A DNA stretch of 64,000 bases from Mesotaenium endlicherianum (Eukaryota; Streptophyta; Zygnematophyceae; Zygnematales; Mesotaeniaceae), in NCBI GenBank assembly GCA_009602735.1, contig WELA01013787.1:224547-288546 (forward strand), written 5' to 3'. The notes beneath the pieces are model-generated. The model ran no database searches. It saw nothing but the letters and a program-made list of their open reading frames with translations, and was not told where the DNA came from. This document shows positions 20,953 to 33,076 of this stretch, one piece after another (the stretch's first letter is position 1; every line of letters starts with the position of its first letter). A program made the position numbers and the translations under genes.

Positions 20953-23900
20953 TACCTAGTTGCTTCATTTGGAGGAGGGAGCTTTGGTTGGTGATGCTTG
21001 TAGGAGTGTAGAGAGGGTAGAGAGGAGAAGCAAGGATGATTTATAAGTTGCTAAGGGCAGCCATGAAGACGTTGATGCAAGCTAGCATCTCACTCTCTTG
21101 AAGGAGGGAGGAGATGGAAGAGGGAGGTGCTCCAAGAAGTGTCAACTTGGATGCAACCAGATTGTTGTACGTCTTCCTTGTAGTATAAGAAGGTTGCCCA
21201 AGCATGGTAGTGATATAAGTAATATAGAGCAGCCTTTGCTTGAGTATGGAGACATACGAGCATGAAGAGAATCTGGAGTTCACACGGCTGGATTCTTCCT
21301 TGAAGATGCAAGCTCTTTAGTGTTAAGCTCTTTCTTTGACGAGGGGGCTTAGCATAGAGGTGATAGTGGCTAGAAAGGAGTGTGTGCCCATCTTTATTTC
21401 AAATCTTCAATGAAGGTGGAGCAGATTTTAAGGGTAGGCAACCAGGGACTTAGCAAGCATGTGTACTTGCAAGTCTAGGAGCTTTGGCGGGCATAGCACT
21501 CGCAAGCTCAAGAGGAGCTCATGAGGAGCTCAAGAGAGGGTGCACCGGGGTGTTGCACCAAGTTGGCCAAGTATGTGGCCAGATTTGGGTTGCCTTGCAT
21601 CACTCCTATGTAGCCACTGGTTATTTGAGGCCAGCCATGATGGAGCTTGGTACCTTGTATGGAGATAGAAGAAGCCTCAAGTGAAGAGAAGCACCGTGGA
21701 GAAGGCTTGGAGCAAGAAGAAGAAGTATTCGAGATTTTTCTTCAAAGAGGAGAGATGGAGATGGAGCCTTTCAAGTTCAGATTTCTCTTTTCTTATGGAG
21801 GAGAGTACTACGGAGTATATGGAGTTGAGAACTATGATGAAGACAAGCCTATGGTGTGGAAGAAGAAGCAAGGTATGAAGTTGGTGCAAGAGGGCTAGTG
21901 CAAGAGATGTCTCCCACTTGAAGCGTGTGTGCCATTAGTTGTGTGATGGCATAGTTAAGGGGCAGATTTTGGTGCATCTATGGAAGCTCTTCATGTGAAA
22001 GTAGAGCACCAAGGCAAGCTGGGTTTAGTAGTAAGAAGTGTCATTGGGGTGACCAAGGCTAGAGTGCACTCAAGAAGCTAAGCATGTGGAAGGAGTTGCA
22101 CAAAGAGAGTAGCCTATCCTCTAGTGCTTTAGTGCACGGGTCAAGTGAAGACCGAGGAGGAGTATGGTCAAGTGAGGATAGTGAAATAGGTGGAGGTAGA
22201 TATGACCACAAGTAGCTATCTTCAGCCCGCTAGCAAAGAAGCGACGCGGGAAGGTGAAGGTGAAGGAGAAGCGCTTGTTTTGGTGACCTTGGCCCGGTCA
22301 TCACACGGAGCAAGCGTGCCTCCTAACAACCTTGGCGAATGTACATCGCCGGTGGAGCAAGTAGAGGTGTATGATCCCCTTGCTCATATATAGAGCAGAC
22401 CCCAACTGCTCAAGTGGAGGAGCTCCTAGAAAGTGAGCTCAAGAGAAGCCCGCTTGCAAGACGACGTGTGTGCGTGCACAAGATGAGGTGCAAGCACTAA
22501 GAGTATGTGCGTATGCCCAAGTTATGGAGCTCTTGGAGGCGTTCCAGATGTGTTTCTTGGAGCCTTGTGTGAAGGCTGACCTTCAAGAAGAGCCAGAGGT
22601 ATGTGGGAGTGAGCATCTAGCCAAGGAGAAGACTATGATGGAGTTTGGTGCACCACGAGCGAGACTACGCGCTCATGCCTTGTGAAGATTACTATCGTCG
22701 CTTGATGGAGACTACGACTTTATGGATATGGACCTATGAGGAGGAGACCAAGTGTTATGGGGCTGATATGTCCTGCCTAAGATGGAGATATATGACAAAG
22801 ACCTGGACATGAAGCTAGGAGAATCAGCGCCTATACAAGCAAGCACGAGAGAGGCGTAAAATCTGGACTTGGACACTCGAGTGGTAAGCGCCTTACCTTC
22901 ATGATGAGGGGGGGGAGTGTTATAGTTGTTTATAGTGCTTGTAAGCAAGGTCAAACCAGTCCCATGAGTTCAGTTGTAACTAAGAGATGTGAAGTGGAAA
23001 GAAGTTTGAGAGCAAGAGCTTGGAAGATACTCAAATCTGTCTATGTTTGAGGGTTTTACGGGTAGGCGAGCGCGAGGTTTAAAGTTGGCAGATTTTGGCT
23101 ACTTTTTGCCTACTTAGGAGAGAGTGGGTAATATTTTCACTAGAAGTCCTACATGATGTGAGAGGCCTAGTATGAGGCCTTCCTTGAGTCATAGTCAAGT
23201 TTCAGAATCAGGGGTTTAAGCATGTGCCATTTGTAGGCGCGGGAGCTTTATCCATGTTGCGCGCGTCTGCGTCCTACGAGCATGAGGCACAAAGTGACGA
23301 TCTCATTTGAGTGTTAGACTTTGATTCAGACTCTGAAATTTTGTGGAGAGGTAGTCCTATGGGTTGAGATTCAGAAAAAGTAATTTTTTTTATAAAAATA
23401 TTAATTTAAGTCCTGACAGTGCCACATGGCGGTCTGCTGGACTGCCGTGCGAGCCACATGTGTGAGGCAAGGCGCAATCTGGTATCATGGTCTTAGGCTT
23501 GGAATCAGGAGAAACAAAGCATACCAGTGAGTTCAAAGGGGAGATATTATGTAGATTACACAACTTTCAGGCTAAAAATGTCAAAAAAAGTCAGGGGGGT
23601 GCCACTTGGCGTCTTGAGAGGTCACCACGAGTCACGCACACGAGTGAGAGAGTGCAATACCTCTACAAGGAGTATGGCTTAGAGCTAGAGGTAGCTAAGG
23701 GTACCAGAAGGTTCAGGAACATAGTGGACTTAGGTTCATGATGTAATCTGGTCAAAATTATAAGAGCACCACGAGTAAGCCACATGGCGCGACGAGGAGC
23801 TGCCACTTGTCCAAGAGGGCGAAAAATGAGTATTTTGGCGATTTGGCGGACTATTATGCCTTGGATCCAGCTTTGAAGTATGTGGAGTTGATGGAGGGAG

Positions 23901-24192
23901 TATGTTACAGCCCTTATGAAGATATTGGCCTATTCCAAGACGAAGGAGTTGAAGAGAAGATGCACTTGTGTAAGGAGACGCCATGTGTGGAGACAATGTA
24001 TGCGATGGAGCTTTCACTAAGTGGAGCAAGTTTGGAGTAATGAGTATCAACCTGGAGCCTGTTCAAGACCTGCAACTTGTATAATATATGTGAATATGTG
24101 TTTTTCTAGCGTATATGTGAGCTCGATTCCTCATATTACGTCACTTATGCTTAGTATGCGCCGAGGACGTCGCATCTTGAGGAGGGGGATGA
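20953..24192 (+). other. Non-coding interior of the LARD, with polypurine tract
   Basis: About 3.2 kb. The longest frames are under 90 residues, share no recognised motifs, and lie on both strands. The sequence is purine-rich on the plus strand (many GAGGAG/AAGAAG runs). It ends with the polypurine tract at about 24179-24189. Conserved structure for packaging or dimerisation could be present but cannot be seen by eye. Confidence 0.7.
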
Positions 24193-24904
24193 TGTAAGGT
24201 TATGAAAGTGTAGTTTGTTTCTTTCTAGTATTTTATATGCATAGAGTGTGATTTTAGAAGAACTTTGGCCTTTATTTCAAGTCATTTGGACAAGTATTGA
24301 GATAGTTATGAATTTTGGAAGTTTTTAGTGAGTTTTTAATGTCACAGATTCTATTTAGTGACAAGGACAGGTCCAGTGACGAAAATTTCGGTTGGAGTCC
24401 AGAAAGTAGGACATTGAAACATGAGGGTTCCAGAAAGTACGTACAATTACGTAGAGTGCCAAAGTGATCGTGGAATTTCTAGAAACTCCGTGAGGAGTTA
24501 GTGGATTGTGTAGTAGAATATTCTAGAGTGTGATTGTGTGCGTGTGAGTGTGCTAGCTTGTCCAACTAGGCAAGGTCAAGTACATGGAAGGAGCCATAGG
24601 AGAAGGTTCTGGAGGTACCTTGCTAGAGAGGACACTTAGAGTTAAAGGATAAATGGGAAGCATAAGGAAGTAAAGGGGGCTTAGTCTAGTCTAACCTTCT
24701 TATCTTGTACACGACTTTTCTTAATAGAGTGAGTTCTTTTCCACTCCTCTCTCATGTAGCCCTCTAACTCTTGCAAGGGTGGCATACCACCAGGCCACTC
24801 CACCTCGTGTATGCAACTAGGAAAGGTCCTCGTGCACGCTTCCACTCGCGGGTGAGGGTGCGTGAGTGTGTACGGGCGCACTCCCCGCACCCTTCCCCCT
24901 TTCA
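24193..24904 (+). repeat. 3' LTR of the LARD
   Basis: 712 bp copy of 20227-20938, followed directly by the second TAGAC target-site copy. Confidence 0.9.
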
Positions 24905-25586
24905 TAGACCTTGCCAAGAAGGCAGGAGTCTATGAGCCTAGGATTGTGGCTGACAAATTCTTTTTGTGTCTGGGTAAAGACACAAATCGAGAGGTCAGGC
25001 CGCACATATCTGCAAAACGCGGAATCGACTGGAACATCGACGAGGCTGCTGAAATAGCACGCAATGTCGAGGAAGGTAAAGTCTGGTATAAGGAGGCTTC
25101 CAGGACGTTTATGGCTCCCAAGAGTAAGGAGGAATCCTTTCAGCCTAAGGCCAATAGCTCTAATGTCCAATTTAAGAAGAAGAGCGGGTCTTTCAATAGG
25201 TTTGCTAAGCACGCCAACACTGCTGAGACAGCAGAGGGCTGTTGGAACTGCGGGAAATCGGGACATCAGAAGAGAGATTGTTTGTACCCGGATGCTAAGC
25301 AATTGTCTGCTAGCAAGGCGCAGGGATGCGCACATTGCAGCAAAAAGGGACACTCAGAAGATGAGTGTTGGTCCAAGAACCCAAATCTGAAGCCACCATG
25401 GGCTAATGCTGCCACGAAAGAGGCAAATAAGGGTAAGAAAAAGGAGAAAGATAACTTTGGTAACGGAAAGGGTAACCAGAAGTATGATGCTATGAGTGCA
25501 GAGATTGCAAAGTTGAAAGCTCAATTTGCAAGACTAAATGTGCCTAATGTCTATTATGATGCAGATGTGGCCGAAAAGACCGTCTG
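24905..25586 (+). pseudogene. gag: gag of element M, C-terminal part with two zinc knuckles
   Basis: This is the continuation of gag after the LARD. Two CCHC zinc knuckles lie close together, C-W-N-C-G-K-S-G-H-Q-K-R-D-C and C-A-H-C-S-K-K-G-H-S-E-D-E-C (about 25240-25370), followed by a Lys-rich stretch and a helical segment. They bind nucleic acid during genome packaging. The frame is open up to 25586, where copy B is inserted after the first GTCTG, and continues in frame at 32267. No stop separates gag from the following pol region here, suggesting one long gag-pol frame in the ancestor. Confidence 0.8.
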
Positions 25587-26089
25587 TGTAGTGAAACAGA
25601 TAGATAAAGTACTTAGTAAAACAGAAAACTTTATCTATTCAAGACAAGGATCTTTGAACACAAGTGGTAGCTTCTTCAAAGAGAGATGGCTTCTTGAAAG
25701 TTAATATATTTCTGGATTTTGGCAAGTACAAGAGTGATTCTGGAATGTCTTTCTATGTTCTAGGTCTTGTTTACATACTTGCTACATAAGTAATTTCTAG
25801 GAAGGTGTATGTTGATGTGTTGGCACCCAACACATCCCAAAACTTGCCACCTCTTTCTAGAATAATGTACACATGTCCTTTTGACCTAAAAATGGCACAT
25901 CTGACTTTTGCCACATGGAGTTCTTCTAGGTCTTTCCTCTAACTTCGAAAATGCCTTGGAAGGTTCAAAGGACATGAACCAAGTTACTAGAGTACCTATT
26001 CACACTTGACTCCACACAATACTACTCCAAATATATTTGAAAACATTAAAATATATGCAAACTAATATATAATAACTCAAATCACTACA
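25587..26089 (-). repeat. 3' LTR of copy B
   Basis: 503 bp with TGTAGTGA...TCACTACA ends. It shows only a few differences from the 5' LTR. Confidence 0.95.
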
Positions 26090-26858
26090 TCACCCCCCCG
26101 ATAGAAAAAGCGACGTCTCGGCGCGTCAAGTCAGGTCTTACACATGTGGAGCAAACTAGTCAACAGTTTCAAGTCAGATGCCACACATGTGAAGAGGACT
26201 AGTCAAAGGCGCCAAGTCAGGTGCTACACATGTAAGGTAGACTAGGCAAGGTCGTAGGTGGTGTGACCTTATTGGCTAGCCTACTCCTTAATGATAAAGA
26301 AAATTGTACAAGTTGGCCCAGAATCTGCCACGAACTCAAAAATTCATAGCGGCCACAGAACTGCTCCAAATCTGAAAATTCGAGTGCCAGACGGACCGCG
26401 TCGGAGAACTCTACCGGGTCACCAAATTTGAGAGCATTCTCATTTCTGGAGTGTCGTTGAGAGCTGAGAGAGTAGGCACTCCTCCAAATCTGTGCAGAAA
26501 CTTCTGAAAATCATAAGTCCTTCTATACTTCTCCAAATTCTGCAAACTAAGTCTCAAACTGGGCGCTGTAAGATGTTCTACCAGAGTCTTGAGTTTCAGA
26601 GCATTCCAAGTTCAGGGGAGGGCACAATGTCAGAAGGCATATTCTGCCCTAACAATGCCAGCAGCCTGACCCCCTTCTACTTAGAGCATCATATCTCTCT
26701 CACCAGTGCTCCAAATTGAGCAAACTTGGACTCTAAATGACCGGCTACTCATGGACTACAGCCAGGTAAATTTTCAGAATTTATTATGCAGAGACCTATT
26801 ACCAGTAGCAGTTTTAGTTTTCTGTCCAGAAACTGCGAGAAGAGAAGAGTGTCTAATG
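26090..26858 (-). other. 3' UTR and polypurine tract of copy B
   Basis: Non-coding between pol and the 3' LTR. On the element's strand the tract CGGGGGGGTGA (plus 26090-26100) abuts the LTR and is the expected plus-strand primer. Confidence 0.75.
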
Positions 26859-29800
26859 TCAATTTTTCCTCTTTCTTGTTCTTGCAGGCTGCCTCCAAGG
26901 GGTCTTCTGCTGCTTCTTGATGGTGGCAGGCTGCCTCCCTGAAGTCTTCGGGCTTCTAGTAGAGAGACTTGGGGCTGGTCCAAGATGGGGGTTGGCGGCA
27001 TGGAAGCGCTTCAACTTTCTCTGAACTTTGTCAAGGTAGTGCGCCGCCACCCAACTATTCTCCGAATCTGGATATCCTTTCCACTTGATCAAGTATTGCT
27101 GCTGTCTCCTGAAATTTCTCATAGCCACTATGTCTTCCACTTCGTACTCCAAATGATCATCCACTATTGTTGGGGCTGGTGGGGTTGTCACACGTCCTGG
27201 GAACTTGTTGTCGGGTTGCACATATGGCTTGAAGAGGGAAGCGTGGAATACGGGGTCGATGTGCATAGTCTGGGGAAGTTCTAGCTTGAAAGCAACGGGG
27301 TTGACTTGCTGGATAATCTTGAAGGGTCCCAAATACTTGGGAGAGAACTTGCTGCCGGCAGGCCTGTTGTTCAGGGAAATGTTCTTGGATGATAGTAACA
27401 CGTTGTCACCCACTCTGTACGTAATTTCTCTTCTGGATCTGTTCGCCACTCTTGCTTGAGCATCTTGCGCGTGTTGTAGAGCTTTCTTCGCTGCTGTAAG
27501 GGCTGCTTCTAATGTCTCCATAAAATCTGTGGCTGCAGGTACTTCATCATGGCCAGCCGTGAAGCTCAGTGGCGTGGTCGGATGGAAGCCATAGTTGAGG
27601 AAGAATGGGGACTCTTGGGTAGAGGCCTGCGTAGTGTTGTTGTAGGCAAACTCGAGGGGGGTCAAGTACATGTCCCAGTCTTGCTCGAGGGTAGACACGT
27701 AGGCCTTTAGAGAGGTCTTTAGGGTACGATTCATACGCTCGGTTTGCCCATCTGATTGTGGGTGGTAGGCAGTAGACATATCCAGCGATGTACCCAAGTT
27801 CTTGAAGAGATTTTTCCAGAAATGGCTTGTGAATCTTGGATCTCTATCTGACACAATTCTTGATGGTAGTCCATGGAGTCGGAAGATGTTGTCAAAGATG
27901 AGTCTTGCAAGTTGTGGTGCTGTAGCCTTAGTCGTCGTGGGAATAAAATGAGCCATCTTGGTAAGTCTGTCCACCACCGTGAGTATTGCATTATGGCCTC
28001 GAGGTGTCACGGGCAAGTCCACGATAAGGTCCATTGAGATGTCCGTCCATTGTCTTTCGGGGATTGGTAGTGGTTGGAGGAGTCCTCCCGCCTTTTGCGA
28101 TGATGGCTTGATTCTTTGGCATGTGTCACAGCTCCTGCAGTACTCCTTGACTTGCTTAGACATGCCTGGCCAACAATAAGTCCTAGCTAGAACGCCCGTG
28201 GTCCTTAGGATTCCAAAGTGTCCTCCAAGAGGGTTGTCGTGTGCTTCTCGTAGAAGCAAGAGCCGGAGGTCTATGTCATTAGGAACACATCTCTGGCCCG
28301 TATCTTGCCTCACCCAATAATTGCCTTCTTGCTTCTTGCATGGGTCCAAGGCTGCTTCTCCGTTCTTGTAGTAAGGGTCTCTTTCATAGGCGGCTGAAAA
28401 TCGAGCTTCCAGATCTGTCTTCAGGGATACCATCACTGCATTTAATTGCAGTCTTGAGAGGGGGTCAGCCGGGTTTGTCTTGCCGGGCTGGTACTGAATC
28501 GTGATGTTGTATTGTTGCAAGTATCCGCTCCATCTTGCTTGTCTCCTTGAGAGATACGGCTGCGTTTGGAGGTGCTTTAACGCCTCGTGGTCCGTGGTGA
28601 CCAGTACTTTGCGTCCTTCAACGTAGCAGCGCCAAACCTTCAAGGCATGTACAATCGCCAATGCCTCTCGCTCCGTGGTTGTATAATTTTGCTCGGCTGG
28701 ATTTAGCTTCCTTGACTCGTAGGCGATGGGCTGCAGTCCCTTGCCTTGGTCTTGAAGCAGGATTGCTCCTATTGCATAGGAAGATGCATCGGTGATGACG
28801 TGGAAGGGCCAATCTGGGTTTGGACTTGGGAGTGTGAGCACCGGGGATGTGGTCAATCTTCGCTTTAACTCTTGAAATGCCTCTTCCTCTTTCTCGGTCC
28901 ATGTATATAGCCTGTCCTTCTTGAGTAGATCTGTCAGGGGGGCTGCTATGTGCGAGAAGCCTTGGATGAATTTTCTGTACCAATTGGCAAATCCCAAGAA
29001 TGACTGGAGTTCTTTCTTGGTCGTGGGGGTTGGCCATTCCTCCACCACCGTGGTCTTCTTGGGGTCCATCTTGATGCCATCAGCAGTCACGTGGAGACCT
29101 AGGAACTCCACTTCTTGTTTGGCAAACTCGCACTTTGACTCCTTCGCAAATAGCTTGTTTTGCTTCAATACTTCAAGGACTTCTTTCAAGTGTCTCGCAT
29201 GCTCTTCAAGGGTCTTGCTGTAGATAAGGATGTCATCGATGAATACCACCACAAATCTGTCCAACATGGGCTGAAATATGGTGTTCATCATAGTCATGAA
29301 AGTTGCTGGCGCGTTGGTGAGTCCAAATGGCAGGACCATGAACTCAAAATGTCCATATCTTGTCCTGAATGCCGTCTTCTCTATGTCCGGTTCTGCGATG
29401 CGAATCTGGTGGTAGCCGCTCCGTAAGTCAATCTTCGTGAAGTACTTGGCTCCAACCAGCCGGTCCATGAGCTCATCCATGCGCGGCAGCGGGTATCGAT
29501 TCTTGATGGTGATCTTGTTGAGGGCGCGATAGTCCACACACATCCTCAAGGTACCATCTTTCTTCTTGACAAATAGCACCGGGGCTCCAAATGGCGACTT
29601 GCTAGGTCGAATGAAGCCATGCTCCAGTAGCTCCTTGATTTGCTTCTTGACTTCGTCTAGCTCCGTGTATGACATTTTGAACGTAGGCCGAGAGATGGGC
29701 TTGCTTCCGGGCTCCAACTCTATCTTGTGGTCTACGAATCTTTTGGGGGGTAGGCCCTTGGGCAATTCCGGGGAGAACACTTCTTTGTAGTCCTCTAAGA

Positions 29801-30524
29801 CTTCTTGTATCTCCTTGGGAACGGGGCTGCCTTCTTGACTCTCGATGTCTTTCTTGATGTCTTTTGGCGTGATCAAGGCCAAAAGAAGCTCGTGTCCCTT
29901 CCTCACAAGTCTCTTGAGTTGGAGGGCGGACAATAGTATCTCGTGTGCCGGCTTCTGGATGTCTTGGGTCTGGATATTCTGGATTGCGCGCAAAATACAG
30001 ATTCTTGAAGTGATGTCATTCTTGATCTTGATAGTACCGGTCCTCCAATCAACTTGGGGGTTGTGCTTGGTCAACCAAGGCGTCCCTAGGATGACGTCGT
30101 ACTTGCCCAATTGCATGGGGGAGAACACTACTCTATCCTTGAAGGACTTGATAGAGAGTGCCAAGGGGTACGTCTTCTTGGAAGGGGTAGTATAGGAGAA
30201 TCCATCGGGCATCATAATCTCCTCGTCGTGGTCAAGAGTTCGCATAGTAATACCGTGCTTGGTGGCAAAATCTGCAGCAATGAAGTTGCCTTGAGCTCCG
30301 CTATCCACCAAGATGTGGACCTTCTCTCCTCCAAGGTAACCTCTCAAACTCATTGGGGCTGGAACGTCGTCTTCAACGGGGGTCTCCACCTCACTTGGCG
30401 TGTTGCCTTCTCGTGAAGTGGGTCTTGGGGTGGTAGGCTCCTGGCCTACCGGCGCTGTCCGTTTTTTGACAACTTTTTGGGGCATGAAAGTGCACGATGG
30501 CCCTTTTCCTTGCAATAAAAGCAT
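26859..30524 (-). CDS. pol: Pol polyprotein of copy B: protease, RT, RNase H, integrase, chromodomain
   Basis: An open frame of 1221 residues counted from its first Met; translation really enters by -1 frameshifting from gag. Protease D-S-G at 74-76. RT with K-I-D-L near 366 and F-I-D-D at 428-431. RNase H with catalytic-type D579, E618 or E620, and D645. Integrase zinc domain H762, H769, C799, C802. DDE catalytic residues about D832, D893, E929 (Q-T-E-R). Chromodomain at about 1123-1175 (E-Y-E-V-E-D-I-V...W-K-G-Y), which in chromoviruses directs integration toward particular chromatin, then a basic tail. All catalytic residues are present, so it is likely functional. Confidence 0.95.
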   Translation of the reverse strand: MLLLQGKGPSCTFMPQKVVKKRTAPVGQEPTTPRPTSREGNTPSEVETPVEDDVPAPMSLRGYLGGEKVHILVDSGAQGNFIAADFATKHGITMRTLDHDEEIMMPDGFSYTTPSKKTYPLALSIKSFKDRVVFSPMQLGKYDVILGTPWLTKHNPQVDWRTGTIKIKNDITSRICILRAIQNIQTQDIQKPAHEILLSALQLKRLVRKGHELLLALITPKDIKKDIESQEGSPVPKEIQEVLEDYKEVFSPELPKGLPPKRFVDHKIELEPGSKPISRPTFKMSYTELDEVKKQIKELLEHGFIRPSKSPFGAPVLFVKKKDGTLRMCVDYRALNKITIKNRYPLPRMDELMDRLVGAKYFTKIDLRSGYHQIRIAEPDIEKTAFRTRYGHFEFMVLPFGLTNAPATFMTMMNTIFQPMLDRFVVVFIDDILIYSKTLEEHARHLKEVLEVLKQNKLFAKESKCEFAKQEVEFLGLHVTADGIKMDPKKTTVVEEWPTPTTKKELQSFLGFANWYRKFIQGFSHIAAPLTDLLKKDRLYTWTEKEEEAFQELKRRLTTSPVLTLPSPNPDWPFHVITDASSYAIGAILLQDQGKGLQPIAYESRKLNPAEQNYTTTEREALAIVHALKVWRCYVEGRKVLVTTDHEALKHLQTQPYLSRRQARWSGYLQQYNITIQYQPGKTNPADPLSRLQLNAVMVSLKTDLEARFSAAYERDPYYKNGEAALDPCKKQEGNYWVRQDTGQRCVPNDIDLRLLLLREAHDNPLGGHFGILRTTGVLARTYCWPGMSKQVKEYCRSCDTCQRIKPSSQKAGGLLQPLPIPERQWTDISMDLIVDLPVTPRGHNAILTVVDRLTKMAHFIPTTTKATAPQLARLIFDNIFRLHGLPSRIVSDRDPRFTSHFWKNLFKNLGTSLDMSTAYHPQSDGQTERMNRTLKTSLKAYVSTLEQDWDMYLTPLEFAYNNTTQASTQESPFFLNYGFHPTTPLSFTAGHDEVPAATDFMETLEAALTAAKKALQHAQDAQARVANRSRREITYRVGDNVLLSSKNISLNNRPAGSKFSPKYLGPFKIIQQVNPVAFKLELPQTMHIDPVFHASLFKPYVQPDNKFPGRVTTPPAPTIVDDHLEYEVEDIVAMRNFRRQQQYLIKWKGYPDSENSWVAAHYLDKVQRKLKRFHAANPHLGPAPSLSTRSPKTSGRQPATIKKQQKTPWRQPARTRKRKN

Positions 30525-31726
30525 AGTCCAGCCGTCATGAGAGCTTCTTTTTCAGCCGGGGAGAGTCTTGCTTTCACTCCTTGCTGGTTTCTTGCATCAT
30601 AAGTGTCATTGGAGGGTCTTCCACTCTTCCGGGCAGCCGCGGGGTCCCTTTTAATAACTCCGATTTCCATGGGTGTGGGTCCAGATTCGGATGTGGAAGG
30701 GGCTGCGTACACCCGCGTCGTCGGTACCCGTGAAGATGAAGGCACGGAGTGCTTGAAATCCAAGGTATCCACCTTTTGGGCCACTTCAATGATCTTTGAG
30801 AAGTCCGTCAAGTCGCGTAACTCCACTTCCTTTGCCACCTTGGGTTTGAGGCCAAAGATGTAGCGGTCAATCTTCTCCTCGAGAGACATGTTGGGGATCT
30901 CAAGAGTGAGGGCGTGAAATCTGGATGTATACTCTTGAACGGACGTCGTTTGCTTGAGATGGTGGAGCTTTCCTCGGGCAATCTTCTCCGCATTGATGGG
31001 CATGAATTGCTTCTTGAGGGCCTCACGAAAATCTGCCCATCTTGCATATGATGGTGGGGGCTCTTGGCCGAGCATGGGGTGCGCCATAGCTTGATATATA
31101 GCCGCTTGATAGTTACGCCACCATGATGTTGCTGCTCCTCTAAGTAAGGTAACGGCAAAGGGAACGTAGTCCTCCTCGGGTACTTCAAGGAATGCGAGGT
31201 ACGTCTCCACTTGGTAGAGCCATAAATTCAGGTTGGCACCTTTCCCGGGGTTGAAAGTGTCGGGTTTGCCGGGCTTGATGAGTTTCCTTGCTCTCGTTGG
31301 CTCTTGTGGAGGCGCTTGAGCCGGGGCTGGATTTTGAGCATTGCTCGCAATAGGGGCAACCATGGCAGCCATAGCTTCTCTTGACGCTTGCACGGTTGCT
31401 TCATAGGTGGCCAAGCCCACTTGGTTGTGGACGGTCATTAGGAAGGCTGCCCACTCATTTGCGGGAACTCCTTGTGGTGGGGTCAACTTTGCTATAGCGG
31501 CTGCCACGGGATTTGACGGTGCTCCTCCTTGTGGTGCTTCTTGTTGTTGGAGATTTCCTTGAGTAGGCTCTCCCATCGACGCTGGAGGAGGGTGTGCTCC
31601 TCCTTGTGGTGCTTCTTGTTGTTGCAGATTTTCTTGAGTGGGCTCTCCCATCGGCGCTGGAGGAGGGTGTCTTGGAGAGGAAGGGCTTCCTTCGAAAGCT
31701 TGCTGTTGGTCTTGAGGATCGGCCAT
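30446..31726 (-). CDS. gag: Gag of copy B
   Basis: 426 residues: Pro/Gln-rich N-terminus with two tandem units of about 27 residues, a capsid-type central region (W-L-Y-Q-V-E-T-Y-L, then W-W-R-N-Y), and one CCHC knuckle at 402-415. The ATG at 31726-31724 is the first in frame, 25 bases past the primer-binding site. It overlaps pol by 79 bases in the -1 frame. Confidence 0.95.
   Translation of the reverse strand: MADPQDQQQAFEGSPSSPRHPPPAPMGEPTQENLQQQEAPQGGAHPPPASMGEPTQGNLQQQEAPQGGAPSNPVAAAIAKLTPPQGVPANEWAAFLMTVHNQVGLATYEATVQASREAMAAMVAPIASNAQNPAPAQAPPQEPTRARKLIKPGKPDTFNPGKGANLNLWLYQVETYLAFLEVPEEDYVPFAVTLLRGAATSWWRNYQAAIYQAMAHPMLGQEPPPSYARWADFREALKKQFMPINAEKIARGKLHHLKQTTSVQEYTSRFHALTLEIPNMSLEEKIDRYIFGLKPKVAKEVELRDLTDFSKIIEVAQKVDTLDFKHSVPSSSRVPTTRVYAAPSTSESGPTPMEIGVIKRDPAAARKSGRPSNDTYDARNQQGVKARLSPAEKEALMTAGLCFYCKEKGHRALSCPKKLSKNGQRR
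30471..30477 (-). promoter_or_regulatory. -1 ribosomal frameshift heptamer, copy B
   Basis: The coding strand reads A AAA AAC in the correct zero frame, 24 bases before the gag stop codon begins. Slipping one base back leads directly into the pol frame. This is a classical X-XXY-YYZ site. A downstream pseudoknot was not established. Confidence 0.75.
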
Positions 31727-31750
31727 CTTCTTGTGCTACCAAAGTGCCTA

Positions 31751-31762
31751 GCTCCGATACCA
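31751..31762 (-). other. Primer-binding site of copy B
   Basis: TGGTATCGGAGC on the minus strand, one base after the 5' LTR. Confidence 0.85.
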
Positions 31763-31763
31763 C

Positions 31764-32266
31764 TGTAGTGAAACAGATAGATAAAGTACTTAGTAAAACA
31801 GAATACTTTATCTATTCAAGACAAGGATCTTTGAACACAAGTGGTAGCTTCTTGAAAGAGAGATGGCTTCTTGAAAGTTAATATATTTCTGGATTTTGGC
31901 AAGTACAAGAGTGATTCTGGAATGTCTTTCTATGTTCTAGCTCTTGTTTATATACTTGCTACATAAGTAATTTCTAGGAAGGTGTATGTTGATGTGTTGG
32001 CACCCAACACATCCCAAAACTTGCCACCTCTTTCTAGAATAATGTACACATGTCCTTTTGACCTAAAAATGGCACATCTGACTTTTGCCACATGGAGTTC
32101 TTCTAGGTCTTTCCTCTAACTTTGAAAATGCCTTGGAAGGTTCAAAGGACATGAACCAAGTTACTAGAGTACCTATTCACACTTGACTCCACGCAATACT
32201 ACTCCAAATATATTTGAAAACATTAAAATATATGCAAACTAATGTATAATAACTCAAATCACTACA
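31764..32266 (-). repeat. 5' LTR of copy B
   Basis: 503 bp with TGTAGTGA...TCACTACA ends, followed by target-site copy GTCTG. Confidence 0.95.
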
Positions 32267-33054
32267 GTCTGCAAAGGCGAGAAGCTGACGCCTGAGAAGG
32301 CCGTGGCTGCAACGGCTGCGGAGCGCGCGGATCATGACCGTCTGGTTCCAAGGAATGCTGGGAAGCTTCCTCAGACCTTTTGGATCACTCTCGATGAGAA
32401 CAAGATTGCGCAGCTACGACAAGCCAAGCCTAGGCCACGCAAGACATTTAGTTTATCGCTGGAGAAGCTGAAGGCTCTGGTGGAACACCGGATTTAGCAC
32501 ATTCCTTGTCTTTCACTCGCTGATCTGCGTCTTACGTATCCTTTCACGGTTGAAGAAGCCGGACAGCAGCTGGACATAGCTGAGGAAGGCACGAACCGCG
32601 CTTTGCTGCCTACTAATTTCAGCACTGGGAGAGTGCAGAACAAGGATAGAGTTTTGACGTTCAACGACTGGGCCGCTCCCAATATCCTATTGGACACTGG
32701 CGCACAGCCAGTAATGTTGGGAAAGCGAGCTGCGAAAGCTCTGAGATTGACGGCAAGGGACCTGAAAGTCCTTTTCAATTGAGGATTGCATCTGGGCAGA
32801 TTTCAAAGTCTTGTGGAATCACCCGCAAGCCTGTGAAAATCACAGTAAACTTGGGGAAACCTGAGGAGGCGTCACTGCTCATAGAATGCACGGTGACAGA
32901 GGCAGAGAACTATGATGTTCTCTTGGGGACAAAAGCCCTGATTCCCCTGGGTATGGTCATCGACTTGCGGAAGCAGAGGGTGACTTACCAGTCGACAGAT
33001 CGGCAACCGACAGGAGAAATTCCTGTAAAAATGGTTTGCTCAGGAGAGGCGTAA
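32267..33054 (+). pseudogene. Protease region of element M
   Basis: Downstream of copy B the M frame resumes with a Lys/Ala-rich linker. Near 32690-32720 it has L-L-D-T-G-A-Q-P-V, the aspartic-protease active-site block (D-T-G-A). The partner segment follows in another frame (N-Y-D-V-L-L-G-T-K-A-L, 32909-32941), matching the conserved D-V-I-L-G block. Stops or frame changes occur near 32497 and 32770, so it is inactive. It would have processed the Gag-Pol polyprotein. Confidence 0.7.
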
Positions 33055-33076
33055 CTCCGGACTGCTAGATTGTTAT

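Larger units (their letters stand above)
20227..24904 (+). mobile_element. LARD-type non-autonomous LTR retrotransposon
   Basis: Two 712-bp direct LTRs (20227-20938, 24193-24904), TG...CA ended, differ at only about five positions. A primer-binding site follows the left LTR by two bases. A purine-rich GAGGAGGGGGA lies just before the right LTR. The 5-bp target duplication is perfect (TAGAC, 20222-20226 and 24905-24909). The 3254-bp interior has no gag, protease, RT or integrase, only short frames without resemblance to known families. This is the definition of a LARD (large retrotransposon derivative), which must be mobilised by another element's proteins. It is inserted in gag of M. Confidence 0.9.
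25587..32266 (-). mobile_element. Ty3/gypsy chromovirus copy B, apparently intact
   Basis: 6680 bp with 503-bp LTRs (25587-26089, 31764-32266), perfect target duplication GTCTG (25582-25586, 32267-32271), intact gag and pol, primer-binding site and polypurine tract. It is inserted in the gag-to-protease interval of M in the opposite orientation. It is the same length as copy C and near-identical to it. Confidence 0.95.

Noticed and set aside
20227-24904. Copia or gypsy autonomous element
   Set aside because: No RT, protease or integrase motif was found in any frame of the 3.25-kb interior.
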